A DNA stretch of 64,000 nucleotides from Ophioderma brevispina (lineage: Eukaryota > Echinodermata > Ophiuroidea > Amphilepidida > Ophiodermatidae), in contig JAMKCH010019908.1 of the NCBI GenBank assembly GCA_023653785.1, positions 1 through 64,000 of the forward strand, given 5' to 3'. The position numbers were made by a program, and so were the translations under genes. The notes beneath the pieces were generated by a model. That model had not been told where the DNA came from. It saw only the letters and a program-made list of their open reading frames with translations, and did no database searches. Shown one piece after another: positions 12,181 through 23,250 of the stretch. The stretch's first letter is position 1. Every line of letters starts with the position of its first letter.

Positions 12181-13861
12181 GAGCATAATTCGAACCAGCG
12201 GCGCCCCGAGCGGGCTAGGGGCCGGGGCGGAAACCACCTCAGGGCTGGACGAAGAATTCAAGCCCAGTGATATGAGGACCGGTACCACGTGCAGCGCGGG
12301 AGCAGAGTCCGAGAACTCCTAAACCACGAGCGCCAGGTGACGGTACTAGCGATGGATCGGCCCGAGAAAAACCGGGCATCACCATAAGCAAAACACACCG
12401 CTACAGGACGGAATGCAGCGCCTAATCCTAACAGGGACAAGGGCAGAGCAGGACCACGCTAGCCTGCACCGATCATTAAAGCAACGAGACTAAATCAGGT
12501 CGAGCCGCGCCGGCAGCGTACTAGTCAGTCAAGCCCCCCCGAAGGAGGTGGCCGACTAGCACGCTAGGAGCAACGGGGATGCTCTAAGGGATGTCTGCAG
12601 CCGCCAAAATACCATAGGGAAAAAGGCAGGAGACCGCGCTAGCCTTCACCGGAGAAGCCCCTAGGGCAAGACCAGGCGAGCCAGCGGCGGTAGGAGGTAG
12701 ACGGGAGGAATCAGAGGGGAGAAAAGCTACCCCCCCCCCTACTAACACGCCATGGAGTAGCGAAGCCATTATACAACATCTTTAGGTGCTCCCAAAGCAG
12801 CGGGGGCGCCCTGGGAAGAACCTCGGACCGGAGCCAAAACACCACACCCCCCTTTTCCTAAGCGAAACAGAGACACAGGGGAACAGTGTTCAATGGAGAA
12901 ACATTTGAAAACTGAGAGGCCACCGCAACGGAACGAGCACCAAACGGAGCGCAACAGCGGAGGAAGCAACAACCCGGTAATGATCGCACGGAGAAAGAGG
13001 GTGCGCGGGGCGGCGCGGGGTTGGGAAGCGAGCCAGATGGGAGCGCGTGTCGGAACGAAACAAGAAAAACAAAGGCGGCGCAGGGTAAAAACCCGGTCCC
13101 GGCCAACCGGGAGATGGAGACAAAGATACCCAGTCGCGGTGCGTTACACAAAAGTCAAAACGGGTAAAGAATTTTCTGGAAAGTCAGTTTCACATATTTT
13201 AATTACACAATTACAACAAGCATAGAATAAAATAATAGACACACGTCACCCATAAACTGATTAATTGATTAGTATGATAACTACAAGAAACAGAACAGGA
13301 TCACAAGAAGCAAGGAAGCCAAAGCACGGAACACGTGCGGCAATGGTGCCTTGTTTACTATTTTACCCGCTACCACAGATCACAGGACCGCATCGGCGGT
13401 TAAATATGGTAAAAAAGGATACACAGAAAAAGCTCTCCGAAGGGTTGTACAGTCGCCGTTTATCCGTCAAATAGACGTTATAAATTCCAGTATAAATCCA
13501 GTAATCTATCCAGATAGTATTGGTTTAGTAGTAGGAGTTATTCCGTTAGTGAGACGACAACCGTCAGTAGGATCAAATATCTCAGATTAATTTGGCTGAT
13601 AATCACAGAGCTGCGATGTACACGCGGTCAGTTTGTTATGGCGGCCAACCCAACCAAAACGGAATGAGAAGAGTAATGGCGTACAGGGTGTGACCTGGGT
13701 GGTAACTGGTCGAGTCCTTATTCTCTATTTAGGGGTGCTCTAATAAAATGGTGTGGATTTGGGGGCATTTCACTTCCTCAGAAGGAAAATGCATATATTT
13801 CAGTAAACATGGTGTAAAGGAAATCAAGTTCAGTGTAATTGATTACCTATGACGAAATACC

Positions 13862-14130
13862 ACTCGCGTAGAAATCTTCCAGCAAGGAATGGGTTCGGTC
13901 ACCTTAAACTAGGATTCAACACCAGGGAGCGGGTCGTTTCAACAGCAACAGCAACATATGGGGGTGCGACCATCTACGCCTGACAATGTGGTTCTCCAGA
14001 AACAGAACTGTGGATCACATTATCAAATGGAGGTTCCCTACATTTCGCTACACCGGTGGCGACATAGACTTCTAAACCCAACCAATCAACAGTGAGCTCG
14101 CTCCGCCGGTCTACACATTTTGCTGCTACC
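13862..14130 (+). pseudogene. Degraded non-LTR pol C-terminal fragment
   Basis: Same sequence as 15857-16117 in the noisy tandem unit, with frame broken by several insertions. Confidence 0.7.
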
Positions 14131-14402
14131 CCTACGCAAGAAGATGATCTATGAGTATGAACTAGCACTCCAGCCTTGGGTGCAGGCACACTCAGTTACC
14201 ACCCATAAACTTACAAACATTAGCTTGTTGACTATGCTTTAGATATGGCGGTATCTTGTTCCTGGGTCAACCACCCCTCACAGGCAAAATTTGCAACTGT
14301 GATGTAGTTCCATGTGTATGGTGCTGCTGCTGGCAGGCCGATGTTCAGTAAGGTCCAATGCATTATGAATAAACATTGATCGTGTAAGTAAGAGTAACTC
14401 AC

Positions 14403-14562
14403 CTGTTATTGAAAGTAGAGGAATCCCCTTTGGGCAGTTGATGTTATGGAAGGGGAGACGAAACATGTGGACAGACCGCCATCCAATGGGGCAGGGATGC
14501 GCCGTAATGCACCTTATTGTGAGGAATAGCACCAGTATGGATATGGACCACTGATGGAATCC
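14403..14562 (-). pseudogene. Degenerate duplicate of the CPSF1 NCPKG exon
   Basis: Same exon as 16399-16551 but 160 bp instead of 153, with many single-base insertions and substitutions. Frame-shifted pieces such as FHNINCPKG are still readable, and both splice sites are still recognisable. It belongs to the first unit of the 2 kb tandem repeat (13022-15067). If real, it would be a dead exon duplicate in the intron. It is at least as likely to be a noisy assembly copy of the same locus. Confidence 0.85.
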
Positions 14563-14717
14563 CTAAAGAGAGACGAATAATGTTAGCATTTTTTTTTAAT
14601 TCTTAACAATATAACAGCAGTTGTAGTTCAATCAATTGTTATGCCATTTATTCCTCGAAATAGCCAGTATGCTACAAACTACTGATTAACTACCACAGAG
14701 GAGTTTAGATAAATCGA

Positions 14718-14995
14718 AAGGGGTGTTTGTAACCTAAAGTCCCATAATGCATTGCAATTGCAGTATTTGTACTGTACAAAAACATGGCAGTATTTGGGAT
14801 TTAAAAAGGTTCAAGAGAAAGAAGTTTAAGAACCACAAGACATTATTGATCATGCTAAAATTACCTAAAATGGGTATAAAAAGGTTCAGGTTTTATAATG
14901 TTAAGAATAGGATTTTTGTGGGATCACATTAACCTTATTGAGCTGTGAAATTTCCCAAGATGTGCATGTGGGATTGACTCAATACACCCTTCTTG
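14718..14995. mobile_element. MITE family N9, copy in noisy tandem unit
   Basis: Collinear with 16703-16972, with extra and changed bases. Not an independent insertion. Confidence 0.75.
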
Positions 14996-15856
14996 AGCAA
15001 ATCTGACCCGTCAAGTCTGAATTGATATGCTATTACTGGGGGAAAATCCAGCCCCAAACCTTTCCACTTTCACGCGGGGTGAAGCGAGCCAGATGGGCGC
15101 GCGTGTCGGAACGAAAACAAAGAAAACAAAGGCGTGCCGCGGTAAAACCCGGCCCGCCAACGCGGAGACAAAGATACCGTCGCGGTAACAAAGTCACACA
15201 CGGTAAAGAATTTTCCAAAGTCAGTTTTCACATATTTTATTAAAATACAACAAGCATAAGAATAAAATAATAGACACACTCACCCAATAGAACTGTATAA
15301 TTGATAGTATGATAACTACAAGAAACAGAAACAGGCTCACAAGAAGCAAGGCATCCAAAGCACGCAACACGTGCGGCAATGGCTGCCTTTGTTTACCTAT
15401 TTTACCCGCTACACAGATCACATGACCGCATCGGCGGTAAAAAAGGATACACAATAAAAAGCTTTCCGACGGGTGTAAAAGTCGCCGTTTATTCCGTCCA
15501 AATAGAGCGTTATAAATCCAGTATATAATCCAGTAATATATCCAGATAATATTGGTATAGTAGTAGGAGTATTCCGTATTGAGACGACAACAGTCCAGTA
15601 TCAAATATCTCAGATAATTTGGCTGCTAATCACAGAGCTGCGATGTACACGCGTCCGTTTTGTATGGCGGCCAAAACGGAATTGAGGAAGAGTGATGGTC
15701 GACAGGGTGTGACCTGGGGTCACTGGTCGAGTCCATTCTCTCTTTTAGGGGTGCTAAAATGGTATTTTGGGGCATTTCACTTCTCAGAAGGAAAATGCAT
15801 ATATTTCAGTCAACATTGGTGTAAAGGAAATCAGTTCAGTGTAATGATTTACACCT

Positions 15857-16117
15857 ATGACAGAACTACCACCTGGTAGCAATCTTCCACGCAAGGAATG
15901 GGTCACCTTAAATCGGATTCACACAGGAGTCGGTCGTTTCAACAGCAACATGCACCAATGGGGGCTGCGACCATCTCCTGCCTGCCAATGTGGTTCTCCA
16001 TCACAGACTGTGGATCACATTCTCAATGAGTGCCCTACCTTTCGTCCATCGGTGGACATAGACTTCTCAAACCCCAACCAATCAACAGTGAGCTGGCTCC
16101 GCCGTCTACAACATATT
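15857..16117 (+). pseudogene. Non-LTR retrotransposon pol C-terminal fragment
   Basis: An open 87-codon stretch contains LPRKEWVTLNRIHTGVGRF, then WGLRPSPACQCG, then QTVDHILNECP, and ends in a stop. This is the region downstream of the reverse transcriptase in many non-LTR elements. No RT motif (such as Y.DD) is present, so it is a 5'-truncated remnant. It begins immediately after the right end of the GC-rich TIR element, as if that element had inserted into it. Confidence 0.75.
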
Positions 16118-16398
16118 TAGCTGCTACCTCATACGCAAGAAGATGATCTATTGAGTATGAACTAGCAACTCAGCCTTGGGTGCACTGCACACTCAGTCCC
16201 ACCCAATAACATCTACAAACATAGTCTTTGACTATGCTTTAGATATGGCGGTATATTTTTCCTGGTCACCACCCCTCCCATGACAAAATATGCAACTGTG
16301 ATGTATTTCCATGTTGCTATGGTGCTGCTTGGCAGGCCTATGTTCAGTAAGGTCCAATGCATTCTGAATCAACATATAGTGTAGTAAGAGTAACTCAC

Positions 16399-16551
16399 CT
16401 GTTTATTGAAGTAGAGGAATCCCTTTGGGCAGTTGATGTTATTGAATGGAGCGAAACATGTGACAGCGCCATCAATGGGCATGGGATGCGCCCGTAATGC
16501 ACCTTTATTTGTGAGGAATAGCCAGTATGGATATGGACCACTGATGAATAC
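16399..16551 (-). CDS. CPSF1: CPSF1 exon ([14 protein letters not shown]), intact copy
   Basis: A 153 bp exon of 51 codons, acceptor TCTTTAG, donor CAG|GTGAGT. It reads [20 protein letters not shown], then a PMPIDG motif and [14 protein letters not shown], closely matching vertebrate CPSF1. It lies in the second, clean unit of a 2 kb tandem repeat; a damaged copy sits at 14403-14562. Confidence 0.98.
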
Positions 16552-16702
16552 CTAAAGAGAGACAAAATGTTAGCATTTTTAATTCTTAACAATATAACAG
16601 CAGTTGTAGTTCCATCACTTGTTATGCACATTTATTTCCTAGAAATAGCCAGTATGGCTACAAACTACTGATAAATACTCACAGGGAGATTATAGATAAA
16701 TC

Positions 16703-16972
16703 TAAAGGGTGTTTTGAACCAGTCCCATAATGCATTGCAATCTGCCTATATTGTACTGTACAAAACACATGTCAGTATTTAGGGATAAAAAGTGTTCAAG
16801 AAGTTTAAGAACCACAAGACATTTCATGATCATGCTAAAATTACCTAAAATGAGTGTAAAAGTCAGGGTTTTCATAATGTTAAGAATAGGATTTTTGTGG
16901 GATCACATAACCTTATTGAGCTGAAATTTCCCAAAACTGATGCATTGTGGGATTGACTCAATACACCCTCTG
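16703..16972. mobile_element. MITE family N9 (9 bp TSD), clean copy
   Basis: Ends are CAGAGGGTG-type, with inner inverted TCCCATAATGCA / TGCATTGTGGGA. Flanking 9-mers AGATAAATC and AGACAAATC match at 8 of 9. The same family is at 24183-25098, 24378-24668 and 37954-38100, with a noisy duplicate near 14718-14995. Confidence 0.85.
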
Positions 16973-17356
16973 AGACAAATCTGACCCGTCAAGTCTGAAT
17001 TGATATGCTATTACTGGGGGAAATCCAGCCCCAAACCTTTCCAATTCATTTGTACATCTATAACACACTTGAGGGCACTGCTCATTCGAGTGAATTCAAG
17101 AGTGATGCCCCCAGCTATGATCGTCAATGAGTTGTTGGAATGTGCAAAATTGGATGGCATATGGAGAACATTTTAGCATTATTACTTCCTAAACAGCTAG
17201 TAAGGTTCCTGAAATTTGATTCGCTTTCATAAAACACTAAATGCCAAGAGTACACCTTTAATAATACCTTTACGTTAATTACCGAAATCATGGGATATCG
17301 CTGAATTACGCCGATCAGACTGATGCCGCTGTTGTTCCATAATCCAAATGACTTAC

Positions 17357-17514
17357 CCCTGAGTACGATGAGATGTCTTCAAAGTACCTCATCCTGTTGA
17401 TGTACTTCTTATTGCTTTGGTCATCTTCAAGATCCCCCAGTAAGGAGATGTTGGAGGTCTTGGACTGCTTCTTACTTTTACCTTCTTCACCTTCATCAAG
17501 ATATTGTGTGATAC
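17357..17514 (-). CDS. CPSF1: CPSF1 exon (MRYFEDISSYSG), one base short
   Basis: A 158 bp exon, acceptor TTGCAG, donor GGG|GTAAGT. From the acceptor the phase-0 reading starts VSHNI, matching the family's VPHNI. The second half reads GKSKKQSKTSNISLLGDLED and MRYFEDISSYSG in the next frame. The switch falls at an AAGAAGGTAAA run where one added G restores 53 codons. The break is therefore most easily explained as a homopolymer deletion in the assembly. No alternative splice site is needed. Confidence 0.93.
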
Positions 17515-17637
17515 CTGCAAGGAGGAACATTTAGACTGTTACACAAGAGCAGATTTTGGTTGTCATTTAAAGTGTTGAACTTTCAACTTGCACATGCTCA
17601 ATATTTTTTTTTTATTATATGTCATTTACATACAGAT

Positions 17638-18405
17638 CGTCGCCCGCATCACATACTGTCGTATTTCACATTTTTGAGGTTTTTGCGAAATTTGGCCTAA
17701 TTACTCAGTTCGTCGAGTTCTTGCCATACTGTTGTATTTTAAAATCGCCACATTTCATTCATTTACACGTTTTATATAGCGTTGTATTTTGCCGATCCCA
17801 AAATTAACAATTTCACATACAGACCTATTTTGACGTATTTCCATCGATCTTTCGTAAACAAGCTTTTCACATAGTGATCTATTTTACTTACATTCAGGGT
17901 TGTAGCCAGCACATTTTTAGTGGTGGGTGTTATTTGATGAAAATTTGACATATTTTATAATGTCAATATTTGCATAAAATGATTAAAATTGTCCATCTTT
18001 TGCTCTTTGAGTGGTGGGCTCTAGAGTTAAAATTGGTGTTTAGTGGTAGGCTCTGAAGCTGAGTGGTGGGCTCTGCCGCCCACCACCGCCCACTGCAGCT
18101 ACATCCCTGCTTACATTGAAAAACAACGGTGTAATATGCGTCGTATTTTGCAACATACATTATTTGTGATTTCACATACAGACTTATAACTTTGTAGCCT
18201 AATTAAGATAATATAATTGTAGTTTTAAATTAGATTTATGGTTTATATTGGACTTTAAAATGTTTTCTTCAAAACAGTAAAGTCTAGATGTTTCTTTTAT
18301 GCTTCGTTTTACCGTATAGACATGAAATGTCGTGGTAGATTTTGAATTGCGATTTTCTCGGAAAACGTGTTTTGTAAAATATGACAGTATGTGATGTGGG
18401 CGACG
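17638..18405. mobile_element. 768 bp TIR element with internal CATAC repeats
   Basis: The left end CGTCGCCCGCATCACATACT is matched in reverse at the right end (about 29 bp with two differences). Inside, motifs of the form TTTCACATACAGACCTATTT recur at least four times. No coding capacity and no clear target duplication. A hAT-type MITE is nested in it. Confidence 0.75.
17895..18109. mobile_element. hAT-type MITE with perfect 8 bp TSD
   Basis: A 215 bp insert starting CAGGGTTGTAGC and ending GCTACATCCCTG, flanked on both sides by CTTACATT. CAGGG ends plus an 8 bp duplication are diagnostic of the hAT superfamily. No coding capacity. It is nested in the 768 bp TIR element, so it is the younger of the two. 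Confidence 0.92.
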
Positions 18406-18604
18406 AGGTGATAGGAAATAAAATGTCTGTTATTTTTCAGGTGGTCCCTGCATAACATTAAGATCTGTGAATCACAAGCGGCACCTGCTTAGTATTCTCT
18501 ATGCAAATGTGGAAGTCGTTGAAAGAGGTAGAAGATATGACGTCAGTGCTCTTGTATTAAAAGTTTAACTAATTTGTGAAATGCTGGCAATGATGTAATA
18601 TTAT

Positions 18605-18617
18605 TTGACCTTTGACC
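18605..18617 (-). promoter_or_regulatory. AGGTCAAAGGTCA direct repeat (DR1 motif)
   Basis: Perfect DR1 of the nuclear-receptor half-site AGGTCA, read on the minus strand. Similar sites lie at 22784, 22804, 23583 and 56749/56863. Motif only; no evidence of use. Confidence 0.3.
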
Positions 18618-18906
18618 TGTTATGCAAGCAACAGCTGATCAATAGACAGATTCAGACTTAGTCAGCTACACACATGCATACATGTATGCCCCGACATAAC
18701 ATGGGCAAAAATGAGCTTGCATGTAAAAAGAAACGTTTTCCTGTATTGTATAAGGATTATAACACAGTTGCACTCTTAAAACAATACTTTCATTCTTATT
18801 CTTATATAAACACATTATGATTCAAGATAACTATAGCTTAAATTTCCCCAGCAATTAAAACAAAAAAACTGAACTACCATAAAATGTAATGCTGATAGAC
18901 TTAAGC

Positions 18907-19060
18907 CAGGGTTCTCATATACTTTTCAAAGGTACATACTTCAGGACCAAATGCACTTAATTATCTTATCTTTTCTGTGTGTTTTGGGCCGGTTGGCGTG
19001 CCAAACATCATCGGCTGGCGGGCCACATTTGGCCTGTAGGCCACCAATTGAGAATACCTG
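18907..19060. mobile_element. Short hAT-type MITE
   Basis: 154 bp from CAGGGTTCTCATATAC to GAGAATACCTG, with a GGCCACATTTGGCC core familiar from hAT non-autonomous elements. Flanking 8-mers ACTTAAGC and ACATTAGC match at 6 of 8. Confidence 0.7.
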
Positions 19061-19394
19061 ACATTAGCATTTGAAGAAAAATGTGCAGTATGGATTTAAA
19101 AAAACAAATGCAGGTATGCAATACTACCTATTATTTTGTTTTGTACTATCATTTTAATTTTGTACCATACTTTTTTAATTTTATGCTAGATCAACCTCTG
19201 GTCTTAATTTGTTATTTGTTCTTGCAGAGTTAAATTGTTGGAAATTTGTACAATATTTTGATATGTGCAATTATTTTGATGAATGAATTTCCCAGTTTTC
19301 TTGGGATCTTTTGAATAGGGAGTGCTGCACCTTTGGTGACAGTACTTTTTGTACTTTTGCACTAATTCTGGCTTCTTAGCTTAAATGTTAACAA

Positions 19395-19842
19395 TGGAGA
19401 GCATGGCCTAGCGGTTAGGGTGCTTGCCTGTGGCGCAAATTTACCAAGAAATCCCGGGTTCGAATCCCAGTGGGGTCACTTGCTGGGATTTATTCGGGTG
19501 CTCAATTCTGGATTTAATCTGTATACCAGCTGTTGATTAAATAACAGAATACCGCTCTCCTTCATGGTTCACTTGGAATTGGGCAAATGAATCATGAAAG
19601 CATCCCGTCCTTCGGAGGGGACGTTAAGCCGTCAGTCCCGTGTACAGAGAGGCACAACTGTACATGTACATCGCAGTCAGTGTCGAATAAGAGTAGGGTG
19701 TAAATCCAGTCTCAAAAGTGGGCAATGTTAGGAGCGTCCGTATCATGGATACATGCGGCCCCGGATCAGCTTACTCAGTTGAATAAATCCTGACACCACC
19801 ACAAGCCATTGCCAATGATTTGTGGATACGCTAAGAAGAAGA
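19395..19842 (+). mobile_element. Full-length tRNA-derived SINE with 17 bp TSD
   Basis: The head has an A box (TGGCCTAGCGGTTAGGG) and a B box (GGTTCGAATCC). The body contains CCTTCGGAGGGGACGTTAAG, a core shared by many invertebrate SINEs, and the tail is GAA-rich. It is flanked by AGCTTAAATGTTAACAA and AGCTTAAATGTTTACAA (16 of 17 identical). Such duplications are made by LINE machinery. Not a functional tRNA: the cloverleaf is not preserved. Confidence 0.93.
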
Positions 19843-20046
19843 AGCTTAAATGTTTACAACACTGGCTAGTAATCTGGAGGTGTTCGGTTTGAATCCAGCC
19901 AAGTGCATGTTTTATTTGTCAAAACTGCGGTGTGCTGGCCATCTCCAAGGAAAGATTAATAAAAAAAATCATCTACCTTGTAACTAAGTAGCTAAAATTT
20001 CAAATCTGTCATTGCTCAGGCCCGAAAGACTCCCTCACTCACTCAC

Positions 20047-20136
20047 CTTTTTGAAGCGTATTTTCAGGTGACTATCTTCTGTTGTGCTGTGAGCAGAAAA
20101 GGCTTCATAGATGAGTATATCATCTTCTACAATAGC
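20047..20136 (-). CDS. CPSF1: CPSF1 exon (ILIYEAF...LKIRFKK)
   Basis: A 90 bp exon of exactly 30 codons, acceptor TTGCAG, donor AAG|GTGAGT. DDILIYEAFSAHSTTEDSH followed by LKIRFKK matches LLIYEAFPHDSQ...LKVRFKK. Clean phases on both sides. Confidence 0.98.
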
Positions 20137-20569
20137 CTGCAAAGTTAACATCATCAAATTCATTATCACCATCATGGACTTATAAAAGGGGTAAAAAAGA
20201 AAGAAAACGTACATAAAATTTCTAATCACTGAATTAGTTGGCATCCATCGTCATTGGCAGGCACACACAATTCTTTTTAAACAAATATGAGAAAGACACA
20301 GGATGCTTGTAATGAAATCCAGCATTTGCTTTTGGGAAAGCCTGTAGTACTCATGCTAAGTTGCTGTTTTTAGCATGCAGTTCTCATGCTAAAATATTAG
20401 ATACCTAAAGCTTTACCTACATTTGTAAACACTGATATTAACTTGTCTAAACACATCCTTAACAAGGTGAAACTGGTTTAGCCTAAGACACCTCGATGTT
20501 AGACTGCTCCAACCCTTCTGGATCTGGTTCAATTTTTAAACCTCCAGTAAAGCGGGTTCCTGCATCACA

Positions 20570-20945
20570 CTAGACGACTCTGGTGCCTAGAGTGATGAGT
20601 GCAGGTAACAGACCCGGGATGATCCCCTACTCTTTTCGACAAGGTCTGCAACTTTTTACGTGCTCAGGATTGACTCCACTGACACACAGGACCAACGGCT
20701 TTACATGACTCTCCGAACCATGAGGCGCCGGGCAACCATTGCATATACCTGCACATTCTATGCAATGGGTGGGAGCGAGGAGAAATTTCATTATCACTCT
20801 TATGCAATTTTGCAATTTCCGACCTTATAGGAACTATTTTATTATGAACAAGAAACCAGACTCTCACGGGGCTCGAACCAGAGCCACTCGGTCGATGTTA
20901 TTCCCTGCCAACGGTTCAGTGCCTTAGACCGCTAGGTTACCTCGC
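20570..20945 (-). mobile_element. tRNA-derived SINE, second family
   Basis: Read on the minus strand: A box GGTAACCTAGCGGTCTAAGG, B box GGTTCGAGCCCC, then a body with a diverged form of the same TTCGGAGAG...GTAAAGCCGTTGGTCC core seen in the SINE at 19395. The head differs, so it is a separate family sharing a core domain. Confidence 0.8.
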
Positions 20946-21533
20946 CCTCAAAGGGGAATGGTCCGATTTAATTATATGAAGTTTTCAACTTGATCGAATC
21001 ACCTTGACCTCAAAACCATATACGTAAAGTTTTGCACCGATATTCAATCCGTTTTGATGTGAGAGCTAAAAACGTGATTTTTGTAAGCCCCATTGAGTAC
21101 TGAGACAAACTTAACATTGGTCGACCAAAATGGGGCACATTTTTGCTCATAACATCCAAACTAAACATCTTTTAGCACTTAGATCTCACAGGGTAAATGA
21201 GAAGAAAAAAAGCTTTCTGTAGACACAAAAAAAATATTCACCACTTCTGGAAAAATCTGGTTCTGGGGATGAGGCTATTTGCAATCGGGTGATGGCTCTT
21301 TAAGATTTTTTTAACTTTAAATATTTCTCATTTTTTTCATATTTCATAAAGTTCTGTGAGAAAAAAAATAAAAATACCGTGTCAATTAAGCTTTTAAAAG
21401 TTTGTAAACTCTATCTCATATGATTTGTTCCTTAACGAAGCCCCAAGTTTGTTGACAGAATCCACCAATAAATGTTGATTAAAGCTATCTAGCAAATATA
21501 TCAACAAATAGTGGAGTTTTGTGGAATAATTAC

Positions 21534-21627
21534 CAGCAGGAATGGCCGTCTATTTTTGTGACCCAATCCGAGGAGGAGGACTTCTTTCACAGTTGGCAAC
21601 ATCTCATGCTGCTGGTGTGACTGATCA
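21534..21627 (-). CDS. CPSF1: CPSF1 exon (VKEVLLLGLGHKNRRPFLL)
   Basis: A 94 bp exon, acceptor TCTCAG, donor CTG|GTAATT. It reads DQSHQQHEMLPTVKEVLLLG followed by LGHKNRRPFLL, matching the VKEVLLVALG...RPYLLV block. It ends in phase 0, joining the next exon. Confidence 0.97.
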
Positions 21628-22783
21628 CTGAGAAAAAAACAAATACAAGATATGAACAAACAAAAAATATAAACAAACACAAAATATAAACAAACGCAAA
21701 ATATAAACAAAATATAAACAATCACAATCTATAGTGTTTTTTTTTGTTGCTATCAGTAAACGCATATTGTCGATGGCACAAACTTATTTGGAGGGGATGT
21801 ATGGAGAAAAAACTAAAAAGCTGCATTAACTGCTGAAATGCTCAACTAGTACTGTGTTCAACAGAATAAAATGCTTTAACCCATTTTACATGAACTTTTT
21901 GTATAAAATATGTTAAGGCTCCATAGCAGATTCAATTGAATTCCTTTGTTTGGAGTCGATCAAAGAACGGATAAAAGTGTCATGAACATCGAGGCCGGGG
22001 TGAATCTCTTAATTTTGAGGATTAGGCCACGTAAATAATTAAAGTTTGTTACAAGTGGCCAAAACTCTTAGTACTTAGATAAATGATTGGATCAAGACAT
22101 CCGACATTATTTCTGGAAAAAAGACTAATAAATGTAAACGTATCAGATTTTCAAATATTCCTTAGTAACGTAAACAAACTTTGGTGAGTAATAATTCAGT
22201 AGTACTTATTCATATCATTTCTTATGTTGAATGCTTCAGGGTTTGTTCAAGTTTGGTGTTTGGAATTTATTCAGTGCATTTGCCTTGCATTATTTTCTTC
22301 GTGAGAAAAGGGGATTTTTTTAATCATGGCCTTAATCTGATCTGGTATTATCACATCAAATTTCTACTCTATTGATTAAGAAAATCATACAACCTCTCAG
22401 AACGAATGGAATCATTGACACGCACCAAAAAACTTTTAATGAACCGACAGGAATAAAAAATCCTACTACAGATGATGTTGTGGTAATGTGAGGAAGACTG
22501 ATATACAACAAGCTGTTTTGATGATTTGATCAAATTTAACAAAATAACCTACTACTTTATTTTAGATATTAACTAGAATTTCGCGGTTCTCGGCTTTCGC
22601 GCTCGCTATATTCAAAGAATATAAGCTGTGGGCCGCCCCATGACCTTTGACCCTGGCACGTGACCTTTGATCTCATCAACATTATGAGGAATCGCATGGT
22701 GCACCTATGACAAAAGTTTGGTTCCAATTGAACTTCAAGTTTTCAATTTATATCAATTTACATTTTTAGCCCATTTTTCAACT

Positions 22784-22816
22784 TGACCTTTGACCTTTCA
22801 ACATGACCTTTGACCT
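22784..22816 (-). promoter_or_regulatory. Two perfect DR1 (AGGTCAAAGGTCA) motifs in foldback arm
   Basis: TGACCTTTGACCT occurs at 22784 and again at 22804, 20 bp apart. The opposite arm repeats the pair around 23583-23615. They match the consensus for RXR/HNF4/COUP-type receptors; function is unknown. Confidence 0.35.
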
Positions 22817-23169
22817 CATCAACATGAGGGATCCCATTGTGCACCTATGACAGAAGTTTGGTTCCAATTGAAGTTAAACTTTTCAATTGAGGTCAATTTA
22901 AAAAAAAAATTAACAATTTGTGACACACACATACATTCACACACACAAACACACACACATACACACGCACAACGGATTGTTAAGTTGTCCTGCCAGCTAT
23001 AGCTGGCGGCCCACAAAAAAAAAGTTGTATGAGGAAACTCATGTTTTAGTCCAAAGAATTTCATGCCATAGTTCAGAAAGAAAATTCCAATGGAGAGTAA
23101 GGATGGACACTTTTTTATTTTTGTGGCTGACAAGATTAGACTTCGGAAGGTTAAGGTTATGGGATGTAA

Positions 23170-23250
23170 CTCTAACCCTACTTGACTCTAATGCTAACCC
23201 TAACTCTAAAATGTAACTCTAACGTTAACAAATAACCCTAACCCTTACCT
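23170..23250 (+). repeat. Degenerate CCCTAA-like repeat in foldback loop
   Basis: Several CTAACCCTAA-like units (AACCCTA, CTAACTCTAA, AACCCTAACCC) with frequent changes. They resemble interstitial telomere-like sequence but are short and irregular. Confidence 0.5.

Larger units (their letters stand above)
6686..13842 (+). mobile_element. GC-rich TIR element, copy A
   Basis: About 7.16 kb. The right end (seen clean at 15660-15845) ends TCAGTTCAGTGTAATG, and its reverse complement is found at the left (6686 to about 6850), giving inverted termini of some 160 bp. The interior is far richer in GC than the surrounding intron and is purine-rich on this strand. It carries minisatellite-like blocks. 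No reading frame is shared intact with copy B, so I cannot assign a transposase. It lies in the CPSF1 intron between the exons at 16399 and 5871. It seems non-autonomous, of unknown superfamily. Base quality appears poor. Confidence 0.75.
13022..15067. repeat. 2 kb tandem segment, unit 1 (degraded)
   Basis: Collinear with 15077-17043 from GAAGCGAGCCAGATGGG to CAGCCCCAAACCTTTCC. It carries the right end of copy A, a non-LTR fragment, the CPSF1 NCPKG exon and a MITE. It is about 80 bp longer than unit 2 because of scattered one-base insertions, and many bases differ. The error-like spectrum suggests unpolished or unmerged sequence, though a genuine duplication is not excluded. Confidence 0.9.
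15077..17043. repeat. 2 kb tandem segment, unit 2 (clean)
   Basis: Second copy of the segment above. Its CPSF1 exon is intact with good splice sites and its MITE keeps a near-perfect target duplication, so this is the reliable version of the locus. Confidence 0.9.

Noticed and set aside
19395..19475. tRNA gene
   Set aside because: A and B boxes are good, but the acceptor and anticodon stems do not pair and a SINE body with a 17 bp target duplication follows.
20870..20945. tRNA gene on the minus strand
   Set aside because: Same reason: the B box is good but it continues into a SINE body with the shared core.
23170..23250. Interstitial telomere or chromosome-fusion scar
   Set aside because: Only a few irregular CCCTAA-like units, lying in the loop of a foldback element.
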